Shown: positions 3,911-9,619 of the stretch, in pieces
How positions within the stretch are numbered: the first letter of the stretch is position 1
Layout of the letters: each line of letters opens with the position of its first letter
Assembly (NCBI GenBank): GCA_030837425.1
Contig: JAUPLJ010000010.1
Location: 1 to 12,772, forward strand
DNA: 12,772 nucleotides
Reading direction: 5' to 3'
Source of the DNA: Patescibacteria group bacterium
Lineage (GTDB): Bacteria > Patescibacteriota > Minisyncoccia > Phycocordibacterales > UBA5272
Notes under the pieces: generated by a model
The model's input: only the letters and a program-made list of their open reading frames with translations
The model's database searches: none
What the model was told of the DNA's origin: nothing
Translations under genes and position numbers: made by a program

Positions 3911-6646
3911 CTATTTCTTCTTCAAATCTTTCATTTGGATTGGGGAGACTATCTTTTCTTTTCTTACTTTTTTAATCTCCACTGAAAGCTCTTTTTTATT
4001 TTCTTTTGTATCCTTATCTTTTTCTTCAAGTAGATCTACTTCTACAATGGACTCATTTACAGACTTGTTTTCTTTTTTATCCTCAAGCATTATTTTCGCA
4101 AGTTTATTAAGAAGATTTGTTTGAATAAATCTTTTAATTGGTCTTGCTCCATAATGTGTGTCAAAAGATGAGTCAGCTATGAACTCTTTTGCTTTTTCAG
4201 AAATAGATAATTTTAAATTCTTTTCTTTTATTCTCTCTGCTATCTCTTCTACTTGTAGCTCTACTATTTTTTTGATTTCATCTTTCTTTAATAGATCAAA
4301 TACTATCACTTCGTCTAGTCTGTTTAAAAATTCTGGCTTAAAGAAATCTTTTAAAGACGCGAGGACTTTGTCTTTTGTCTCAGAATAATTATATTCCCCT
4401 TCGCTTCTATTATTAAACCCAAAGCTTTCCATTTTTTGAATATATTGAGAGCCGATATTGCTTGTCATAATAATAATGCTATTTTTAAAATTAACAAAGC
4501 GGCCTTTTGAATCACGAAGTCTGCCTTCATCAAGAACTTGGAGAAGTACATTGAATACTTCAGGGTGAGCCTTTTCAACTTCATCAAATAAAATTACAGC
4601 ATATGGTCTATGGCGTATAGCCTCTGTTAAATGGCCTGATTCTTCATAGCCAACATACCCTGGAGGAGATCCAATTAATTTTGAAACAGAATGCTTTTCC
4701 ATGTATTCACTCATGTCTACCTTAATCAACGCTTTCTCATCATTAAACATAAATTCAGCCAAAGCTTTTGTAAGCTCTGTCTTACCTACTCCTGTCGGAC
4801 CGAGAAACATAAATGAGCCAATTGGCCTTTTTGGATCACCGATCCCGACCCTGCTTCTACGGACTGCGTCTGAAATTTTTTCTATGGCTTCTTTTTGACC
4901 AATCACTCTCTTTGAAATTTCATCTTCCATTTTTGTAAGTTTACCTTGCTCACTCTCGAGCATTCTTGAAAGCGGGATACCTGTCCATTTTGAGACGACT
5001 CCTGCAATATCTTCTTCAGTGATCTCTTCTCTCAAGACTCTTCTTGTCTTTTGTATTTTCTTTAATTTTTCGAGCTTGATTCCAAGTTCTTTATTTAATT
5101 TTGGAATTTCGACATAGCGAATCTCCGCTATCCTTGCAAGATCGCCAACTGCTTCTTTCACATCGCCTTCTGTGCGAAGCCCGTCTAATTTTTGGCGAAG
5201 AGATTTTACTTCGTCTAAAATATTTTTTTCATTTGTCCATCTTATCTCGAGCTCTTTCACGCTTTCTTTTATTTCAAAAATTTCTTTTTCAACTTCTTTT
5301 ATTCTAGAAATTAAATTTTGATCTTTTGCATGAAGTGCAGAATCTTTTAATAAAGCTTCTTTCTCAATTTGAAGTCTCAAAATTTTTCTATGTGCATCTT
5401 CAAGCTCCGCTGGTTTATTTTCTAAAGAGATGCGCATACTAGAAGCTGCTTCATCTATTAGATCGATAGCTTTATCTGGAAGAAATCTATTTGTTATATA
5501 TCTCACAGAAAGATTTACTGAGGCTAAAAGTGCATCATCAGTAATAAGCACTCCATGAAAGAGCTCATATTTTTCTTTTAATCCACGAAGGATTGCAAGA
5601 GTGTCGTCTGGGTTTGGTTCTTCAACAAATATAGTTTGGAATCTTCTTGCAAGTGCCGCATCTTTTTCGATATGTTTTTGATATTCATTTAAAGTTGTCG
5701 CACCGATTACTTTTAATTCACCGCGCGCAAGGCTTGGCTTTAAAATATTTGCAACATCAGCCCCACCTTCTGCATTCCCAGCTCCGACTATTGTATGGAT
5801 TTCATCGATGAATAAAATTATTTTTCCTTCCGCTCTTTCTATCTCTTTCATTATTTGCTTTATTCTTTCTTCAAATTCTCCTCTAAATTTTGTACCAGCT
5901 ATAAGCATTCCAAGATCAAGCAAGACTATCTCTTTATCTTTTAAAGATTTAGGAACATCTGATTTTGCGATTCTATTTGCAAGGCCTTCTACTACTGCTG
6001 TCTTCCCTGTCCCTGGCTCTCCGATTAAAATTGGGTTATTCTTAGTTCGACGTGACAAAATTTGCATGAGGCGCATTATTTCATCATCTCTCCCGATTAC
6101 TGGATCAAGTTTGTCTTCTCTAGCTAAAGTTGTGAGATTTCTTGTGAATCTTATAAGCCATTTGTTTTTCTTTGGGTTTGGAGAATTTTCTATATGATTA
6201 TTTTTATATTCTAAAATTAAAGACTTTACTAATTCTTTATCAATTTTAAATCTAGCAATCGCATCTCCAGTCTTTCCTTTAGTATTAAGTAGTGCTAAGA
6301 ATAATATTTCTATCCCAATAAATTCTTCATTCATTTCTTTTGCAACAGAAATAGAATTTTCTAAAGTCTGAGCAAGCTCTGGAGTTAGATACATTTGATA
6401 TGAAGAAGAAAGAGTCTCGTTTGAAGGATTTCCTTCAAGACTTTCTAAGACAATGTCCAAAAGAAGAACATAATCTATATTCATCTTTTCTAAAATAGGA
6501 ATAATAATACTATCTTCTTGAAGAAGAATCGCTGCGAAAAGATGAAGTGGAGTGACTTGATTTTGATTTCTCTCAATCGCGATCTCATGTGCTCTTCTTA
6601 TCACTTCTTTTGCTTTGGTTGTAAAATTGTTAAATGCTGGGGGCAT
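3911..6646 (-). CDS. clpB: ClpB-type AAA+ disaggregase
   Basis: 911 aa. Order: Clp N-domain (about 1-145), AAA1 with Walker A GEPGTGKT (209-216), pore loop G-T-K-F-R-G (251-256, Phe for the usual Tyr) and Walker B I-L-F-I-D-E (277-282), a long coiled-coil middle domain (about 412-540), AAA2 with Walker A GPTGVGKT (616-623), pore loop G-Y-V-G-Y (663-667), Walker B V-I-L-F-D-E (684-689) and sensor 2 G-A-R-P (833-836). The long middle domain and overall identity are those of ClpB, which works with DnaK to pull apart aggregates in the cytoplasm. Odd points: a loop with F-G-F (742-744) in the position of the ClpC ClpP-docking loop, and a charged, Lys/Glu-rich C-terminal tail (about 855-911). The start ATG lies 8 nt after an extended -10. 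No CIRCE operator is seen. The DUF559 gene ends 18 nt upstream. Confidence 0.95.
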   Translation of the reverse strand: MPPAFNNFTTKAKEVIRRAHEIAIERNQNQVTPLHLFAAILLQEDSIIIPILEKMNIDYVLLLDIVLESLEGNPSNETLSSSYQMYLTPELAQTLENSISVAKEMNEEFIGIEILFLALLNTKGKTGDAIARFKIDKELVKSLILEYKNNHIENSPNPKKNKWLIRFTRNLTTLAREDKLDPVIGRDDEIMRLMQILSRRTKNNPILIGEPGTGKTAVVEGLANRIAKSDVPKSLKDKEIVLLDLGMLIAGTKFRGEFEERIKQIMKEIERAEGKIILFIDEIHTIVGAGNAEGGADVANILKPSLARGELKVIGATTLNEYQKHIEKDAALARRFQTIFVEEPNPDDTLAILRGLKEKYELFHGVLITDDALLASVNLSVRYITNRFLPDKAIDLIDEAASSMRISLENKPAELEDAHRKILRLQIEKEALLKDSALHAKDQNLISRIKEVEKEIFEIKESVKELEIRWTNEKNILDEVKSLRQKLDGLRTEGDVKEAVGDLARIAEIRYVEIPKLNKELGIKLEKLKKIQKTRRVLREEITEEDIAGVVSKWTGIPLSRMLESEQGKLTKMEDEISKRVIGQKEAIEKISDAVRRSRVGIGDPKRPIGSFMFLGPTGVGKTELTKALAEFMFNDEKALIKVDMSEYMEKHSVSKLIGSPPGYVGYEESGHLTEAIRHRPYAVILFDEVEKAHPEVFNVLLQVLDEGRLRDSKGRFVNFKNSIIIMTSNIGSQYIQKMESFGFNNRSEGEYNYSETKDKVLASLKDFFKPEFLNRLDEVIVFDLLKKDEIKKIVELQVEEIAERIKEKNLKLSISEKAKEFIADSSFDTHYGARPIKRFIQTNLLNKLAKIMLEDKKENKSVNESIVEVDLLEEKDKDTKENKKELSVEIKKVRKEKIVSPIQMKDLKKK

Positions 6647-6654
6647 ATATTTGT

Positions 6655-6663
6655 ATTATATCA
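6655..6663 (-). promoter_or_regulatory. Extended -10 promoter of clpB
   Basis: TGATATAAT on the minus strand (6663-6655), 8 nt before the clpB ATG, so the mRNA starts at or within a few bases of the start codon. It fits inside the 18-bp gap between two genes. No clear -35. Confidence 0.65.
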
Positions 6664-6664
6664 T

Positions 6665-7036
6665 TTATATTATTTTAATTAAATAAGCTTCTATTTCTTC
6701 TTTTGTGTTTTCTAAAATGAATTTATTTTCTATTCTTATAATATTTAAACCAAAATTATTTTTTAAATAATTATTTCTTTCGGTGTCTCTTTCTCGTAAA
6801 CCTTTATGTATTTCTCCGTCTAACTCTATTACTAATTTAAGTTCATGACAATAAAAATCTACTATAAATTCTCCAATAATTTTCTGTCTTAAAAATTTCA
6901 AATTATTAAATCTTTTTGTTCGTACAATATTCCAGAATTTTTGTTCTGCTTTTGTATCATTTTTTCTAAGATTAATAGAAATATTTTTTAACTTTTTGAA
7001 TTGATGAAATTTATTTCTTGGGATTAAAGTTTTCAT
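6665..7036 (-). CDS. DUF559 nuclease-like protein (Vsr/restriction-endonuclease fold)
   Basis: 123 aa. The signature runs L-R-K-N-D-T-K-A-E-Q-K-F-W (23-35), F-L-R-Q-K-I-I-G-E-F-I-V-D-F-Y-C (48-63), L-V-I-E-L-D-G (68-74), then R-D-x-E-R (83-87) and I-I-R-I (99-102), the usual pattern of DUF559. Family knowledge: the domain is related to very-short-patch-repair and PD-(D/E)XK nucleases; D60 and E71/D73 are the likely metal ligands. Its cellular role is not known and it is often found as a single gene. ATG at 7036 is preferred to a TTG at 7060 because the motif begins after it and a TATAAT box lies 7 nt upstream. No methyltransferase or other restriction partner is nearby, so it is not an obvious restriction system. 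Confidence 0.85.
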   Translation of the reverse strand: MKTLIPRNKFHQFKKLKNISINLRKNDTKAEQKFWNIVRTKRFNNLKFLRQKIIGEFIVDFYCHELKLVIELDGEIHKGLRERDTERNNYLKNNFGLNIIRIENKFILENTKEEIEAYLIKII

Positions 7037-7043
7037 TCTTCTT

Positions 7044-7049
7044 ATTATA
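7044..7049 (-). promoter_or_regulatory. -10 box of the DUF559 gene
   Basis: TATAAT on the minus strand (7049-7044) ending 7 nt before the ATG, implying a leaderless mRNA. Three of its bases (7047-7049) lie within the left end of the inverted-repeat element 7047-7174. Confidence 0.5.
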
Positions 7050-7174
7050 ACTCTCTCCAATATTCTCTAAATAAAAACACAAAACTCTGTGAGCCTCTCC
7101 CTAATATTAGGGAGAGGCAGCTGATCACTGTAAGTAGTTATAAAAATAAAACAAGATTCAGCGGAGAGAGTTAT
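7047..7174. repeat. 128-bp inverted-repeat element, MITE-like
   Basis: Perfect 12-bp terminal inverted repeats, ATAACTCTCTCC at 7047-7058 and GGAGAGAGTTAT at 7163-7174, enclose a central perfect palindrome (7093-7118). There is no coding frame inside. The left end overlaps the -10 of the DUF559 gene and the right end contains the SOD stop codon (7173-7171). A direct TT on both sides is too short to prove a target duplication. Whether it is a mobile element or a structured 3' end of the SOD mRNA is not settled. Confidence 0.5.
7093..7118. repeat. Perfect 26-bp palindrome
   Basis: Two 13-base arms, GCCTCTCCCTAAT and ATTAGGGAGAGGC, meet without a spacer. As RNA it folds to a strong hairpin on either strand. 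On the minus strand it follows the SOD gene and is followed by a T-rich stretch, so it may also terminate or protect that mRNA. The CTCCCTAAT core recurs inside the cysteine desulfurase gene (9029-9070). Confidence 0.85.
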
Positions 7175-7746
7175 TTCTCAAATCTATCTTCCACTACTTT
7201 CCAATCAACATTTTCTAAAAATGCATTTATATAGTCAATTTTCTTTGCTCCAAAATCTAAAATAAATGCATGCTCTAGTAAATCCATACAGAATAAAACT
7301 TTTGAGTCAGCAAAGACGCCAGTGTCATGCTCTTCAAACCAAACTGTAAAAATATCATTTGTGTCTTCTTCTTTGAGTAGCGCTACCCACCCGATACCTC
7401 TAGCGCTACCTGTACTTTTGACCACTTCTAGAAAATTTTCAAAGCTTCCATGGGTCTCATCTATCTTTTTTGCAAGCCCACTTTCAGGATTTATTTTATT
7501 TGGGGTCTTTGATGTAGATTCAAAATAAATTTCGTGTAATTTCATTCCATTGTATTCCCAACTGATTCTTCTGCGTAATTCTGATGCTTCTATGCTTCCT
7601 TTTTCAACCGATCCAGATCTTAATTTTTCGAGAATACTATTAACATTTTTAACATATCCCTCATAAAGAGTAAAGTGAAGTTTGAGAGCTTCATCTGAAA
7701 AGCCTTTTAACCCTAATAAATTTTCATAATTTTTTGCTGTATACAT
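7171..7746 (-). CDS. Superoxide dismutase, Fe/Mn family, divergent
   Basis: 191 aa, cytoplasmic (no signal peptide). The four metal ligands can be placed: H24 (L-H-F-T-L-Y), H71 (M-K-L-H-E-I-Y-F), D155 and H159 (M-D-L-L-E-H-A-F), followed by the usual D-Y-I-N-A-F ending. The enzyme converts superoxide to O2 and H2O2. It differs from standard SODs: the paired His of the N-terminal H-H-x-x-Y-V is replaced (Y-E-G-Y-V), Trp of D-V-W-E-H is Leu, and the second-sphere position usually held by Gln appears to be H140 (E-E-H-D-T-G), as in some iron SODs. Metal choice cannot be read from this. Start ATG 7746 has an extended -10 just upstream. Divergent from the 39-aa membrane peptide. Confidence 0.9.
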   Translation of the reverse strand: MYTAKNYENLLGLKGFSDEALKLHFTLYEGYVKNVNSILEKLRSGSVEKGSIEASELRRRISWEYNGMKLHEIYFESTSKTPNKINPESGLAKKIDETHGSFENFLEVVKSTGSARGIGWVALLKEEDTNDIFTVWFEEHDTGVFADSKVLFCMDLLEHAFILDFGAKKIDYINAFLENVDWKVVEDRFEK

Positions 7747-7760
7747 ATATTTATATAACT

Positions 7761-7791
7761 ATTTTACCATAAAAAACTATATTTGACGCAA
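7761..7791 (-). promoter_or_regulatory. Promoter of the SOD gene
   Basis: Minus strand: extended -10 TGGTAAAAT (7769-7761), with a weak -35 TTGCGT (7791-7786) at 19 bp. The -35 lies inside TTTGACGCAAA (7782-7792), which also gives the -35 of the opposite promoter. Confidence 0.5.
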
Positions 7792-7811
7792 ACATATTAA
7801 TATGCTATTAT
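7783..7811 (+). promoter_or_regulatory. Promoter of the 39-aa peptide gene
   Basis: -35 TTGACG (7783-7788, 5 of 6), 17-bp spacer, -10 TATTAT (7806-7811) preceded by TGC (extended). Predicted start near 7818, leader about 37 nt. Confidence 0.75.
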
Positions 7812-7854
7812 ACAATAGTCAACGTACATTCATAATTCATAAAAAATTTTAAAC

Positions 7855-7974
7855 ATGGAATTTTACAAGGACCCTATTTTAGCTTTACTAGCAATTGCTT
7901 TTGTAGTAGGCATGCTGTCTCGCATTACAAAAAAGCATATGGATCAAAAACGAAAAGAAGAAAAAAATTTATAA
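7855..7974 (+). CDS. 39-aa single-pass membrane peptide
   Basis: ATG at 7855 reads M-E-F-Y-K-D-P then a hydrophobic helix (about residues 8-22, I-L-A-L-L-A-I-A-F-V-V-G-M-L) and a strongly basic tail (I-T-K-K-H-M-D-Q-K-R-K-E-E-K-N-L), ending TAA. By the positive-inside rule the tail is cytoplasmic. It is a real transcription unit: a good promoter (7783-7811) lies upstream and a perfect terminator (8010-8047) downstream, and nothing else lies between them. The layout, short N-terminus, one helix and charged C-terminus, is typical of small membrane subunits or regulators, but no family is recognised. Divergent from SOD, which may suggest shared control; that is inference. No Shine-Dalgarno. Confidence 0.72.
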   Translation: MEFYKDPILALLAIAFVVGMLSRITKKHMDQKRKEEKNL

Positions 7975-8009
7975 TGAATATTAAAATTATTCTTTCAGAA
8001 ATTTATTCG

Positions 8010-8047
8010 ATGCTATACAAACAAAAATTGTATAGCATTTTTTATTT
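8010..8047 (+). terminator. Rho-independent terminator of the 39-aa peptide gene
   Basis: Stem TGCTATACAA (8011-8020), 7-base loop, TTGTATAGCA (8028-8037), plus an A-T pair outside, followed by a T-rich tail. It lies between two convergent genes; the opposite strand lacks a T tract directly after the stem. Confidence 0.9.
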
Positions 8048-9379
8048 TTTAAATTTAAAATAAATTTCTTTTAATACTTTTGCGAATCTTTCAAGATCAA
8101 CTTCCTTTATACTTTCATCAATTGAGATGCGGATCGTCTCTCTCGCTACTTTTTGTGATTTACTTTTATTATTTTTATTTTTTGAAATATTAAAAATCAC
8201 ATGACTATACTCATCACTCTTTGCAGAGCATGCACTTCCAGCAGAAACCGCAAACCCTTTCTCATCTAGTCGAAGAACCATTTCATCAGATAGAAAATCA
8301 GGCAGCCAGATAGAGATGTTGCTTGGTAATCTTTTAGCAACCCTTTCTTCTCTTCCAACTCCCTTTTTTTCCACTTTCCATTCATTTTCATTCCAGCTAC
8401 CAATCAATTTTGCCTCAGGAATATTTTTTAAAATATTCTTTAATAAATTATTTCTCTTTGTGGCGACATTTTCTAAAATTTTTAAATTATTAACTTTCTT
8501 TTGTGCTTCTTCGATTGCGATAGATATACCGACGGATTTTTCTACGTCGACTGTACCAGAGAAAATATTTCTCTCTTGTCCTCCACCAAAATAAAATGGA
8601 GCCAAGTTTATTTTTTCTCTTTTAAATAAAATTCCAGAAGATTTTGGGCCATAGATTTTTGATCCGTTTAAAGAAAGCAGATCCACTCCTAGCCTGTCTA
8701 TATATAAAGAAAGATAATTGCCCGCTTGAGAAGCATCTGTGTGAAAATACGGATAAGAAAATATTTCTCTTTTATTTGTTTTTTTCCAATCTTTTATTTT
8801 TTTACTAATAGCTTTTATATCTTGTATAGTCCCTATTTCATTGTTTACATACATAATAGAAATTAAGACTGTGTTTTCTTTAATTTCTTTTTCAACTTTC
8901 TCAGCATCTATAATTCCATTTTCATCAGATTCTATGTAGCTCACTTCTATTTCACCTCTTTTTTCTAAATATTTTATATTTTCTAAAACAGCTGAGTGTT
9001 CTATGTTTGAAGTAATGATATGAGGCTTTACTCCCCTCCTTAATAAATTAGGGAGGAGTTGGGGGTGGGTTCTAAAATATTCTACAACTCCAAATATCGC
9101 AGTAGCGCAAGAAAGGGTCGCATTATTTGTAAAATATATCTCGTGAGACTTTACTCCTAAAACTCTAGCAATACGAGTCCTCGCTTCATTTAGAAATCTT
9201 TCAGAATCCAATCCTTCTTTATAGATATTATTTGGATTAAAATTAAATTTTTCCGCCTTTTTCATTTCAGAGATAGCTTTTTTTGAAGGGGTTGTCTGAG
9301 AAGCAAAATCTAAATAAACTCTTTCGGTTTTTTGATTTTGTTTTTTATTTTCTTTTTTTGATAATGATTTTTTAGTCAT
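8042..9379 (-). CDS. Cysteine desulfurase (NifS/IscS family, PLP-dependent)
   Basis: 445 aa, longer than the usual 380-400. The enzyme takes sulfur from L-cysteine as a persulfide for iron-sulfur clusters or tRNA thiolation. Seen: V-Y-L-D-F-A-S (21-27), I-E-H-S-A (126-130, His stacks on PLP), N-N-E-I-G-T (179-184), H-T-D-A-S-Q (213-218), PLP lysine K241 in L-N-G-S-K-I-Y-G-P-K, G-G-G-Q-E-R (265-270), and catalytic C384 in S-A-G-S-A-C-S. In most relatives His precedes the PLP lysine; here it is Ser. The extra length comes from a Lys/Gln-rich start (1-19), a 14-residue palindrome-encoded insert (104-117), a Lys/Glu/Arg-rich segment (about 331-351) and a Lys/Asn/Ser stretch (about 400-411). The active site is complete, so it should work. 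No scaffold or tRNA-thiolation gene is adjacent. Confidence 0.92.
   Translation of the reverse strand: MTKKSLSKKENKKQNQKTERVYLDFASQTTPSKKAISEMKKAEKFNFNPNNIYKEGLDSERFLNEARTRIARVLGVKSHEIYFTNNATLSCATAIFGVVEYFRTHPQLLPNLLRRGVKPHIITSNIEHSAVLENIKYLEKRGEIEVSYIESDENGIIDAEKVEKEIKENTVLISIMYVNNEIGTIQDIKAISKKIKDWKKTNKREIFSYPYFHTDASQAGNYLSLYIDRLGVDLLSLNGSKIYGPKSSGILFKREKINLAPFYFGGGQERNIFSGTVDVEKSVGISIAIEEAQKKVNNLKILENVATKRNNLLKNILKNIPEAKLIGSWNENEWKVEKKGVGREERVAKRLPSNISIWLPDFLSDEMVLRLDEKGFAVSAGSACSAKSDEYSHVIFNISKNKNNKSKSQKVARETIRISIDESIKEVDLERFAKVLKEIYFKFKK
9029..9070 (-). repeat. Palindromic element inserted in frame in the cysteine desulfurase gene
   Basis: 42 bases coding for residues 104-117 (T-H-P-Q-L-L-P-N-L-L-R-R-G-V). 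On the plus strand it reads CTCCCCTCC, an AT-rich loop, then GGGAGGAG and a G-rich tail, giving an imperfect hairpin. IscS has no comparable segment here; it goes straight from the helix to the H-I-I-T-S strand. The length is a multiple of three. Confidence 0.65.
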
Positions 9380-9473
9380 AATTATTAATAATATAATAAT
9401 ATAAAATATAAATATTGTAAATAGTATTAAAAAAGGCTATCGAAGGGTAAAAAACTTTCATAATTATAAAACC

Positions 9474-9505
9474 AAAGCTCTGAGATACAGCGCTTTTTTA
9501 TTTTA
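9474..9505 (+). terminator. Terminator-like hairpin with no gene before it
   Basis: AAAGCTCTG (9474-9482), loop AGATA, CAGCGCTTT (9488-9496): nine positions with one mismatch, then TTTTTTATTTTAT (counting the stem's last Ts). There is no plus-strand gene between 7974 and 9620, so it would end a short untranslated RNA or act in a long infB leader. A TATAAT at 9392-9397 could be the start of such an RNA of roughly 95 nt. Apart from this and the infB promoter, 9380-9619 holds nothing I can recognise. Confidence 0.6.
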
Positions 9506-9522
9506 TAAATTTTATTTCACCA

Positions 9523-9551
9523 TAGACTCTTTATTATTTTTATGATATTAT
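9523..9551 (+). promoter_or_regulatory. Promoter of infB-rbfA
   Basis: -35 TAGACT (9523-9528, 4 of 6), 17-bp spacer, -10 TATTAT (9546-9551) preceded by TGA (extended). The 16 bases TTTTTATGATATTATT (9537-9552) recur exactly upstream of tRNA-Lys (12389-12404). Leader about 60 nt. Confidence 0.6.
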
Positions 9552-9619
9552 TAGATTTGTAAATAGAGCTTTAAAATAAAATCATTTTTGATGTTTTTAT
9601 TTCTCTCTTTTTAATTTTT

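Noticed and set aside
4158..6197. Several plus-strand frames opposite clpB
   Set aside because: Shadows of a strongly conserved gene on the other strand, low complexity (Ser/Phe/Leu-rich).
6665..7036. Restriction-modification or defence island around the DUF559 gene
   Set aside because: No methyltransferase, helicase or other defence gene is nearby; neighbours are clpB and SOD.
7037..7060. TTG start giving eight extra residues on the DUF559 protein
   Set aside because: It lies upstream of the TATAAT at 7049-7044 that would drive the gene, and ATG 7036 is available.
8316..8384. Second mobile insertion in the desulfurase gene (about residues 331-351)
   Set aside because: The segment is longer than in typical relatives but shows no palindrome or repeat, so ordinary loop growth is as likely.
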